Positions 1 through 5,388 of a stretch of DNA of 7,483 bases are shown here, piece after piece. The notes under the pieces are model-generated. The model ran no database searches. It was not told the DNA's origin and saw only the letters and a list, made by a program, of their open reading frames with translations. Positions within the stretch are counted from its first letter, which is position 1. Each line of letters begins with the position of its first letter. Origin of the DNA: Patescibacteria group bacterium (lineage in GTDB: Bacteria; Patescibacteriota; Patescibacteriia; UBA2591; PGYQ01); NCBI GenBank assembly GCA_020057535.1, contig JAGVFS010000036.1:1-7483 (forward strand), written 5' to 3'. The position numbers and the translations under genes were made by a program.

Positions 1-93
1 AAATTAGAAAACGACAAGAAGTAAAGGTAAAAGCAAAAGCAATGGAAATTAGAAAACGACAAGAATTAAAAGTAGATATAAAAGTAAAAGCGG
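1..93 (+). repeat. Two tandem coding repeats of 45 and 48 bp
   Basis: Copy 1 (1-45) and copy 2 (46-93) start with an identical 20-base stretch, aaattagaaaacgacaagaa, and end in similar AAAGTAAAAGC-type sequence. In the frame of the RlpA-like gene they read IRKRQEVKVKAKA and IRKRQELKVDIKVKA, a lysine/arginine-rich linker just before the barrel domain. Further copies may lie upstream of the window. Confidence 0.7.
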
Positions 94-356
94 AAATTGG
101 AATAGCTAGCTGGTATTGTCCAAAATGGTGCGAAAAATTAGCGGCTGCTCATCCAAAATATTCCAAAGGAACCATTTTAAAAGTGACAAATTTAGAAAAT
201 AAAAAATCAGTTATAGTTATTGTAAACGATTTTGGACCAAATAAATTAATACATCCGAGAAGAATAATTGATTTAACTAAAACAGCTTTTCAAAAAATTG
301 CCAATTTTGGACAAGGTACGGCGAGAGTTAGGGTGGAGAAAATGATAAAACAATAG
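1..356 (+). CDS. RlpA-like double-psi beta-barrel protein, 5' end cut by window
   Basis: The frame is open from the window edge to a TAG stop, so the true start is probably upstream. An internal ATG at 42 would give 104 residues, but it lies between two copies of a coding tandem repeat and is a doubtful start. Counting from that ATG, residues 19-100 resemble the RlpA-like double-psi beta-barrel: GIASWY (20-25), KGTILKVTNLEN (42-53), VNDFGP (61-66), a RRIIDLTKTAF strand-helix (73-83), and a closing ARVRVE strand. RlpA-family proteins bind or cleave peptidoglycan outside the membrane. Compared with RlpA, the segment after ASWY is short and lacks the TA(S/N)GE stretch that carries a catalytic acid, while the ND.GP aspartate and an AAH histidine are kept. 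Cys26 and Cys30 (YCPKWC) could form a disulfide. No signal peptide is visible, as expected if the N-terminus is missing. The fold call is fairly sure; enzymatic activity is doubtful. Confidence 0.72.
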   Translation, partial: IRKRQEVKVKAKAMEIRKRQELKVDIKVKAEIGIASWYCPKWCEKLAAAHPKYSKGTILKVTNLENKKSVIVIVNDFGPNKLIHPRRIIDLTKTAFQKIANFGQGTARVRVEKMIKQ

Positions 357-430
357 AACACTGTCATTTTATTTTAATGAAATAATTTTCAAATAAAAAT
401 TAATTTTTAAAAAACTAAAAAGTTATTTTT

Positions 431-3154
431 ATGTTCTTTTTCGGTGATCCAAACAAAAAAATATTAAAAAAAATACAACCAATTGTTAATGAAATTAATA
501 AGTTGGAATTAAAATTTGAAAAATTTTCTGATCAAGAATTAAAAGATCAGACTAAAAAATTTCAACAAGAAATACAACAAAAAGGAAAAACTTTGGATGG
601 TATTTTACCGGAAGCTTTTGCTGTTGTCAGAGAGGCCGCGAAAAGAACAATAAAACAAAGACATTTTGACGCGCAACTTTTAGGTGGAATTATTCTTCAT
701 CAAGGAAAAATTACTGAAATGAAAACTGGAGAGGGAAAAACTTTAGTTGCAACTTTATCAGCTTATCTCAATGCTCTAAATGGTATGGGAGTGCACATAG
801 TTACCGTGAATGATTATTTAGCTCAAAGAGATGCGTTATGGATGGGACAAATATATCATCTATTAGGGTTGTCTGTGAGTTGTATAGTACATGAAGCGGC
901 ATTTAAATTTTTTGAGGAAAAAAATTTACAAATCACAAGCTATAAATTACAAGCTATTTCTAGAAAAGAAGCATATAATTGTGATATTACTTATGGGACA
1001 AATAATGAATTTGGGTTTGATTATTTAAAAGACAACATGGTTTATAATTTAAATCAAATAAATCAGAGGTCGTTTTATTACGCAATAATTGACGAAGTAG
1101 ATAGTATTTTAATTGATGAAGCGAGAACTCCTTTAATAATTTCTGCGCCAGCAGAAGAATCAGCAGAGCAATATAATCAATTTGCTCAATTGGTTCGTCG
1201 CCTTAAAGAAAATGAAGATTATAATATTGATGAAAAAATGAAAGCTGCTTCTCTAACAGAAGAAGGGATTTCTAAAATGGAAAAAATGTTAGGGATGCAA
1301 AATATTTATACAGAAGGAGGAATTAATTTAGTTCATCACTTAGAAGAGGCATTGAAAGCGGAAACGCTTTTTAAATGTGATAGAGATTATGTGGTTAAAG
1401 AAGGAGAAATATTAATTGTCGATGAATTTACTGGACGTTTAATGCCAGGGAGACGTTATTCTGGAGGACTTCATCAAGCGATCGAAGCAAAAGAAGGGGT
1501 TCAAGTCCAAAAAGAAAGCGTCACTTTGGCGACAATTACTTTTCAAAATTATTTTCGCTTGTATAAAAAATTAGCAGGTATGACTGGCACAGCTGTTACT
1601 TCAGCTGAAGAATTTTTTAAAGTTTATAATTTAGACGTTGTTATAATTCCAACCAACAAACCAATGATTAGAAAAGATTTAACAGATAAAATTTATAAAA
1701 CAGAGCAAGAAAAATTTAAAGCGATTGTAGAAAAAATTAAAGAATTAAATCAAATTGGACAATCTGTTTTAGTTGGTACTATTTCCATTGAAAAAAATGA
1801 ATTTTTAGGAAAAATGTTAGATAGAAATGGAATTTCTTATGAAATTTTAAATGCTAAAAATCATTGGAAAGAAGCGGAAATTATCGCTCAAGCTGGAAAA
1901 AAGGGGGCAATAACCATTGCCACAAATATGGCGGGGAGGGGGGTAGATATAATGCTTGGTGGTATTCCGCCGAGCAAATTTAAATGTCAAAATTTAAATA
2001 TTAAAATTAATAATGAAAATGATAAATCTCAAATTCAAAATTTAAACCTTGTAAGTTATCAAGAATGGGAAAAGGAACATGACGAAGTAATTTCTTTAGG
2101 TGGTTTATATGTCATAGGAAGCGAACGACATGAAGCGCGAAGAATTGATAATCAATTAAGAGGACGATCTGGACGTCAAGGAGATTCGGGTTGTTCTCAA
2201 TTTTTTGTTTCAATGGAAGATGATTTAATGAGAATTTTTGGTTCGGGAAAAATGAAAGATCTTATGGATCGTTTTGGCTTGCCAGATGATATGCCAATTG
2301 AAAATAAAATGATTTCTCGTTCTATTGAGGCTGCTCAAAATAAAATTGAAGGATATAATTTTGATATTAGAAAACATTTACTTGAATATGATGATGTAAT
2401 AAATAAGCATCGAGAAACTATTTATAAAAAAAGACGTGAAATATTAAACCCAACAAAAAGTTTAAAACAAATGATTTTAGAAATGGTAGAAAAAGAAATC
2501 GAGCAAGTTGTTCTTTTTCACACTTCTATGGAAGATGAGAAAGAATGGGATCTAGAAGAAATTTATGAAGTTAGCAATACTATTTTTTTTATTCCAAAAG
2601 AAGTTAGAATAAAATTAGAAGATATAAAAAGAGAGGCTGGAGATAGAGCTCAAGATATAATAGCAAAAACAAAGATTATTCAATATTTAGTTAAATTATC
2701 TCATCAATCTTATAATGAACTTGAAAAAAAAGTAAATTCAATCAACGATGATTCTGAAAAAGAAAAATATATGCAAGAAATAGAAAAGGGAATTATGTTG
2801 CGTAGCATTGATAATTTATGGATTGAACATTTAGAAGCTATTGATTATTTAAAAACAGGAATTGGTTTGCGTGGATATGGACAAAGAGATCCATTGATTG
2901 AATTTAAAAAAGAGGCTTACGGAATGTTTAATGAATTAATAAATATTATTGAAAAACAAATTGTTTATAGTATTTATAAAGTTGGTTTAGCAACCGCAAT
3001 AGCTCCGTCAATAATGCAAAAAGGCAATATTAAATTAAATGCGTCGGATGAAAAAAAAATATCCCAATCAAATAATTTAAATCAAAAAATTGGTCGAAAT
3101 GATTTATGTTCATGTGGTAGTGGAAAAAAATACAAAAAATGTTGTGGAAAATAA
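431..3154 (+). CDS. secA: Preprotein translocase ATPase SecA
   Basis: SecA is the cytoplasmic ATPase motor that drives unfolded preproteins through SecYEG. The 907 residues are full length for the family. Seen in order: the N-terminal FGDPN segment, Walker A MKTGEGKT (97-104), TVNDYLA (125-131), DITYGTNNEFGFDYL (185-199), Walker B DEVDSILIDEA (221-231), the preprotein cross-linking domain (about 232-370), MTGTA (384-388), TNMAGRGVDI (498-507), ERHEARRIDNQLRGRSGRQGD (565-585), the helical scaffold and wing regions, and a C-terminal SEC-C zinc motif with Cys893, Cys895, Cys904 and Cys905 (CC in place of the common CH). There are two extra segments: about 153-177, before the SRKEAY motif, and 516-541, which is repeat-like. 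The ATG at 431 is the only start, since an in-frame TAA lies 13 bases upstream (416-418). There is no Shine-Dalgarno sequence before it. The gene lies 74 bp after the RlpA-like gene. Confidence 0.98.
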   Translation: MFFFGDPNKKILKKIQPIVNEINKLELKFEKFSDQELKDQTKKFQQEIQQKGKTLDGILPEAFAVVREAAKRTIKQRHFDAQLLGGIILHQGKITEMKTGEGKTLVATLSAYLNALNGMGVHIVTVNDYLAQRDALWMGQIYHLLGLSVSCIVHEAAFKFFEEKNLQITSYKLQAISRKEAYNCDITYGTNNEFGFDYLKDNMVYNLNQINQRSFYYAIIDEVDSILIDEARTPLIISAPAEESAEQYNQFAQLVRRLKENEDYNIDEKMKAASLTEEGISKMEKMLGMQNIYTEGGINLVHHLEEALKAETLFKCDRDYVVKEGEILIVDEFTGRLMPGRRYSGGLHQAIEAKEGVQVQKESVTLATITFQNYFRLYKKLAGMTGTAVTSAEEFFKVYNLDVVIIPTNKPMIRKDLTDKIYKTEQEKFKAIVEKIKELNQIGQSVLVGTISIEKNEFLGKMLDRNGISYEILNAKNHWKEAEIIAQAGKKGAITIATNMAGRGVDIMLGGIPPSKFKCQNLNIKINNENDKSQIQNLNLVSYQEWEKEHDEVISLGGLYVIGSERHEARRIDNQLRGRSGRQGDSGCSQFFVSMEDDLMRIFGSGKMKDLMDRFGLPDDMPIENKMISRSIEAAQNKIEGYNFDIRKHLLEYDDVINKHRETIYKKRREILNPTKSLKQMILEMVEKEIEQVVLFHTSMEDEKEWDLEEIYEVSNTIFFIPKEVRIKLEDIKREAGDRAQDIIAKTKIIQYLVKLSHQSYNELEKKVNSINDDSEKEKYMQEIEKGIMLRSIDNLWIEHLEAIDYLKTGIGLRGYGQRDPLIEFKKEAYGMFNELINIIEKQIVYSIYKVGLATAIAPSIMQKGNIKLNASDEKKISQSNNLNQKIGRNDLCSCGSGKKYKKCCGK
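1976..2050 (+). repeat. AT-rich repeat-like insertion inside secA
   Basis: This segment encodes residues 516-540, a K/N/Q/I/L-only stretch between the GRGVDIMLGG motif and GGLYVIG. SecA length varies here, and from memory this copy is about 12 residues longer than E. coli SecA and some 40 longer than B. subtilis SecA. The DNA is built from AAAT, TTTAAA and TCAAA words. It shares the exact 12-mer TTAAATGTCAAA (1980-1991) with the coding strand of the repeat inside enolase at the other end of the window. Membership of one dispersed family is inferred. Confidence 0.4.
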
Positions 3155-3182
3155 AAGAAAAAATAAATAATTCGAAATTATA

Positions 3183-3206
3183 AAGGACGATTCATAAATC
3201 GTCCTT
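3183..3206. terminator. Hairpin between convergent secA and aldolase genes
   Basis: A perfect 9-bp stem AAGGACGAT / ATCGTCCTT (3183-3191 with 3198-3206) can extend by one T-A pair, leaving a CATA loop. It begins 29 bases after the secA stop. On the + strand it is followed by a broken T-rich tail (TATATTATTTTGTTT), and on the - strand by TTATAATTT. Both tails are modest, so it is a plausible bidirectional intrinsic terminator. The rest of the spacer to 3347 is A/T low-complexity, with a second small stem GTAGTA-TAT-TACTAC at 3254-3268 that has no T-run. Confidence 0.65.
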
Positions 3207-3347
3207 ATATTATTTTGTTTAAATTATATTTATGTTCATTTAAATTGTTGTTTGTAGTATATTACTACCTAAACTTTGGCAAATTTTATTAATTTCTCTT
3301 AATGATTTTTTATTTAAATAAAAAAAATATTTTTTTTAAAAAAATTA

Positions 3348-4367
3348 TCACCATCCTGCTGAACCAAAAATTTTTTTATTTTTATATTTAATTATTTTAA
3401 TTAATTCTTCGCGGCATAAGCCGAGATATTTTCGAGGATCAAATTCTTTTGGATTTTCAGTCAATGTTTTGCGAATTATGGCGGTCATTGTTAAACGAAG
3501 ATCAGAATCAATATTAATTTTACAAATTCCATTTTTAATAGCTTTTCGTAATTGATTTTCTGATATGCCGGCGCTATTTTTAATATCGCCGCCATATTGA
3601 TTAATTATATTTACATATTTTGATTCTATCGAACTAGCGCCATGCAAAACAATTGGAAAATTTGGCAATTGTTTTTTTATTTTTTGAAGAATATCAAATC
3701 GCAATGAAGGGGTATTTTTATCAGTTTTAAATTTATACACGCCATGACTTGTTCCAATAGCAATTGCCAAAGAATCAACTCTTGTTTTAGAAATAAAATT
3801 TTTAACTTTTTCTGGCTGAGTGTAAAAATTTTTTTCAATTTTTATTTTACGTTTTTCTGGGATATCTCGTAGTTTATTGTGAAAATGAGTGTGGTTTATA
3901 TTATTTTCAATTCCAGCTAAAGCCCCTAATTCGCCTTCAACAACCACGTTTTTAGAATGCGCGTATTTTACCACTTTTTTAGTTAGAAAAATATTTTTTT
4001 CATACGAAAGAAAAGAACCGTCAATCATCACAGAACTAAATCCATTATCAATGCAAGATTTACATAATTCAAATGTGTTTCCATGATCAAGATGTAAAGC
4101 TATAGGTATTTTTATTTTATTTTTTTTAATTATTTTTATGGCGCCAAAAATCATTTGACGTAATAAAATTGGATTTATATATTTAATAGCGCTACTTGAT
4201 ACTTGTAAAATAACAGGGGAGTTGGTTTCAATACATCCTTGGATAATAGCTTGTAATTGTTCCATGTTAGAAAAATTATAAGCTGGAATTGCAAAATTTT
4301 TTTTAAGCGCTTTTTTAAACATTTCTTGTGTTGTCACAAGTCCTAATTTTTTGTAATTAATAGACAT
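3348..4367 (-). CDS. fba: Class II fructose-bisphosphate aldolase
   Basis: This zinc-dependent aldolase splits fructose 1,6-bisphosphate into glyceraldehyde 3-phosphate and dihydroxyacetone phosphate in cytosolic glycolysis, or runs in reverse. The 339 residues form one TIM barrel. Visible motifs are IPAYNFSNMEQLQA (27-40), VILQVSSSA (52-60), HLDHG (92-96, with the proton-donor Asp94 and zinc ligand His95), VEGELGALAG (143-152), GTSHGVYKF (205-213, His208), LHGASS (241-246, His242) and KINIDSDLRL (283-292). The KINIDSDLR form and FGSAGW end fit the longer fba branch better than the tagatose-bisphosphate enzymes GatY/AgaY, though the substrate cannot be proven from sequence. The start ATG at 4367 follows AT-only sequence with no Shine-Dalgarno motif. 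The TGA stop is followed at once by an in-frame TAA. The gene converges on secA and lies 360 bp after the NYN gene. A promoter and a structured leader are possible upstream. Confidence 0.95.
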   Translation of the reverse strand: MSINYKKLGLVTTQEMFKKALKKNFAIPAYNFSNMEQLQAIIQGCIETNSPVILQVSSSAIKYINPILLRQMIFGAIKIIKKNKIKIPIALHLDHGNTFELCKSCIDNGFSSVMIDGSFLSYEKNIFLTKKVVKYAHSKNVVVEGELGALAGIENNINHTHFHNKLRDIPEKRKIKIEKNFYTQPEKVKNFISKTRVDSLAIAIGTSHGVYKFKTDKNTPSLRFDILQKIKKQLPNFPIVLHGASSIESKYVNIINQYGGDIKNSAGISENQLRKAIKNGICKINIDSDLRLTMTAIIRKTLTENPKEFDPRKYLGLCREELIKIIKYKNKKIFGSAGW

Positions 4368-4378
4368 AAAATAAAAAT

Positions 4379-4427
4379 ATTTGAATCCGATCCCTTGCTG
4401 GAGGAATTATACTTTTCGGACTAAAAT
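4379..4427 (-). promoter_or_regulatory. Candidate structured RNA leader of the aldolase gene
   Basis: In the - strand RNA, AUUUUAGUCCG (4427-4417) pairs with CGGAUUCAAAU (4389-4379) at 10 of 11 positions. Inside it, AUUCCU (4407-4402) pairs with AGGGAU (4395-4390) around a CCAGCA loop, leaving a 9-nt bulge (4416-4408) on one side only. Each helix has one pair that is G-U in the - strand RNA but A-C in the + strand, which favours an RNA in aldolase sense. The element ends 11 bases before the aldolase ATG, so it could affect initiation. It resembles no riboswitch class I recognise. A TATAAT hexamer inside it offers a competing reading, as a promoter. Confidence 0.33.
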
Positions 4428-4435
4428 TAACACAA
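4406..4435 (-). promoter_or_regulatory. Possible promoter of the aldolase gene
   Basis: On the - strand a perfect -10 hexamer TATAAT (4411-4406) is preceded by a weak -35 TTGTGT (4435-4430) at 18 bp. Transcription would begin near 4399 and leave a leader of about 32 bases. The -35 is poor and TATAAT is common by chance in AT-rich DNA. If this promoter is used, the 5' half of the overlapping hairpin element would not be transcribed. Confidence 0.35.
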
Positions 4436-4657
4436 AATTATTTTAGAGGGTCGTTTGTTGTAGTGATTTTTTGATTAAAATTAGCTAAAATTTAATATTT
4501 TTAAAATTAGTGACGGCGGTCGGGTAAAATATAAAAACAATAGAATATGAAAATAAAAAAATAAAAGTATAGAAAAAAATTTAAAAAAATTTTTGCAAAA
4601 ATCAAAATTTTAAACATGAACTATGTAATGGATAGATAAATAACTTGTAGATGAACA

Positions 4658-4666
4658 TGTGGATAA
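4658..4666 (-). promoter_or_regulatory. Perfect DnaA box (TTATCCACA)
   Basis: The - strand reads TTATCCACA, the strict DnaA-binding consensus. A 7-of-9 match in the same orientation lies at 4646-4654. The box ends 6 bp before the -35 of the + strand promoter. One or two sites without dnaA, dnaN or other replication genes nearby do not make an origin, and a chance match is possible. Confidence 0.4.
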
Positions 4667-4672
4667 TTTTAT

Positions 4673-4701
4673 TTGACAATTTTTACTGTTTTAGTTATTA
4701 T
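4673..4701 (+). promoter_or_regulatory. Near-consensus sigma-70-type promoter facing the NYN gene 3' end
   Basis: A perfect -35 TTGACA (4673-4678) and a 5-of-6 -10 TATTAT (4696-4701) are separated by the optimal 17 bp. Transcription should start near 4708. No gene on the + strand follows. The first thing downstream is a hairpin terminator starting about 10 bp later. Confidence 0.6.
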
Positions 4702-4707
4702 GTAACC

Positions 4708-4764
4708 AATACTTACGAAAAAAACCCTTATGCGGTTCTGTCTGCATCGGGGGTTTTTTCTTTT
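4708..4764 (+). ncRNA. Predicted ~55-nt RNA antisense to the NYN gene 3' end
   Basis: This is the interval between the predicted start of the + strand promoter and the T-tract of the terminator. The RNA would be a short 5' tail plus one long hairpin. It would be antisense to the last codons of the NYN gene and its stop. Nothing but the promoter-terminator arrangement supports it, and no known RNA family is recognised. Confidence 0.3.
4717..4764. terminator. Bidirectional intrinsic terminator overlapping the NYN gene stop
   Basis: AAAAAACCC (4719-4727) pairs with GGGTTTTTT (4751-4759). After a small internal loop, ATGCGG (4730-4735) pairs with CTGCAT (4742-4747) around TTCTGT. The + strand ends in TTTTTTCTTTT and the - strand in TTTTTTTC. 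The 4734-4743 pair is G-U on + but C-A on -, so the hairpin is slightly better in the + strand RNA. It includes the NYN stop codon (4728-4730) and the codons just before it. Confidence 0.75.
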
Positions 4765-5252
4765 ATTTGTAAAATTGATTTTTGATCGTTTAAATAAGCA
4801 ATGGGCGCGTCTGTTCTTTTAAGAAGAATAGAACAAAGATTTTTATTGTGAGGCGATAAGACTATTTTTAATTTTTTTTGTTTTTTAAGAAATTTAACTA
4901 AACTGGCGTAATCGCCGTCGCTTGAAATAATAATTGCTTTATCAAATTTATTTTCATATGTATCGCGCGTTGTTTGTAAAATTAAATCGGCATCACAATT
5001 ACCTTTCGGTTTCCCGTCGTTGTTATAAATAACCTCTTTAAATATAAGTGTAAAACCAGCGTTTTGTAAATAAGTATAGAGTTCTTTGTATTTAGGTATA
5101 AGTCCAATAAAAATATAAGCGCGATTCACGCTATATTTTTCTGAAAGCCAAATGCGAAAACGAACATAATTAAGTTGCCAACCAAAATCAGAAATTCCTT
5201 TATGTAAATTAGCTCCGTCTATATACGCAAAATTTTTTTCTTTTTTGATCAT
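4728..5252 (-). CDS. NYN domain (LabA/DUF88-like) nuclease-fold protein
   Basis: The 174 residues are almost entirely one NYN domain, a PIN-like fold found in metal-dependent ribonucleases and in LabA-type proteins of mostly unknown role. The acidic residues expected at the metal site are present: Asp12 and Asn15 in YIDGANL, Asp87 and Asp89 in GNCDADLILQ, and Asp112 and Asp114 in IISSDGDYASL. The C-terminal tail (about 158-174, ending EKTPDADRTA) looks unstructured, and its last codons double as one arm of an intrinsic terminator. No membrane segment or signal peptide is seen. The ATG at 5252 has no Shine-Dalgarno motif; TATACT lies about 16 bases upstream as a possible -10, but with no good -35. 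The gene stands alone, 136 bp after glyQS and 360 bp before fba. RNA cleavage is inferred from the family, and the target is unknown. Confidence 0.87.
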   Translation of the reverse strand: MIKKEKNFAYIDGANLHKGISDFGWQLNYVRFRIWLSEKYSVNRAYIFIGLIPKYKELYTYLQNAGFTLIFKEVIYNNDGKPKGNCDADLILQTTRDTYENKFDKAIIISSDGDYASLVKFLKKQKKLKIVLSPHNKNLCSILLKRTDAPIAYLNDQKSILQIKEKTPDADRTA

Positions 5253-5309
5253 ATTTTAGTTTAGGTAGTATAAATAAAAATGGTGTTTGAGTATCATAAA
5301 TCTAAATAT

Positions 5310-5379
5310 AGATTATTTCGTCGCCACACTTCATTTCGTTTTTCGCAATGGTAGGGTAGGTCTTTCGTTGGCAATGACA
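5310..5379. repeat. Degenerate REP-like GCAATGAC-type element
   Basis: Within an AT-rich spacer this GC-richer stretch begins AGATTATTTCGTCG, continues with CTTCATTTCG and TTTTTCGCAATG, and repeats a second half-copy TCTTTCGTTGGCAATGACA (5361-5379). The order of words resembles the widespread short dispersed elements of the AGATTGCTTCGTCG...TCGCAATGAC type, in decayed form. A small hairpin AATCTA-AATA-TAGATT (5299-5314) overlaps its left edge. It lies between the glyQS stop and the NYN start. The family assignment is from memory. Confidence 0.4.
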
Positions 5380-5388
5380 AAAAATGTT

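Larger units (their letters stand above)
4368..4727. other. 360-bp gene-free gap between the NYN gene and the aldolase gene
   Basis: No credible gene lies here: + strand ATGs open only into frames of a few codons. From left to right it holds a possible aldolase promoter and two-helix inverted repeat (4379-4435), a short GC-rich island gacggcggtcggg (4512-4524), a very A-rich tract (about 4530-4615), a perfect DnaA box (4658-4666), a strong + strand promoter (4673-4701), and the left arm of a terminator hairpin that runs into the end of the NYN gene. The A-rich tract may simply be low-complexity spacer. Confidence 0.75.

Noticed and set aside
371..391. AT-only hairpin between the RlpA-like gene and secA as a terminator
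   Set aside because: The short stem has only A-T pairs and is expected by chance in this composition.
3348..3350. TGA as a sense codon (Gly or Trp), as in some Patescibacteria
   Set aside because: The aldolase TGA falls exactly at the expected protein end and is followed by TAA. No long gene here contains an internal TGA.
3889..4086. Open frame of 65 codons on the + strand
   Set aside because: It lies wholly inside the aldolase gene on the other strand and shows no recognisable domain.
4379..4400. A tRNA-like T-arm (GGATTCAAAT on the - strand)
   Set aside because: No matching acceptor, D or anticodon arms can be found around it.
4385..4465. A + strand frame reading SLAGGIILFGLKLT, like a membrane segment
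   Set aside because: It has no upstream start codon, is preceded directly by a TGA stop, is under 30 codons long, and lies in a candidate leader structure. It is probably chance in AT-rich DNA.
4368..4727. Replication origin, suggested by a DnaA box beside an A-rich tract
   Set aside because: There is only one perfect box, no replication genes, and flanking genes that read in one direction across the gap.
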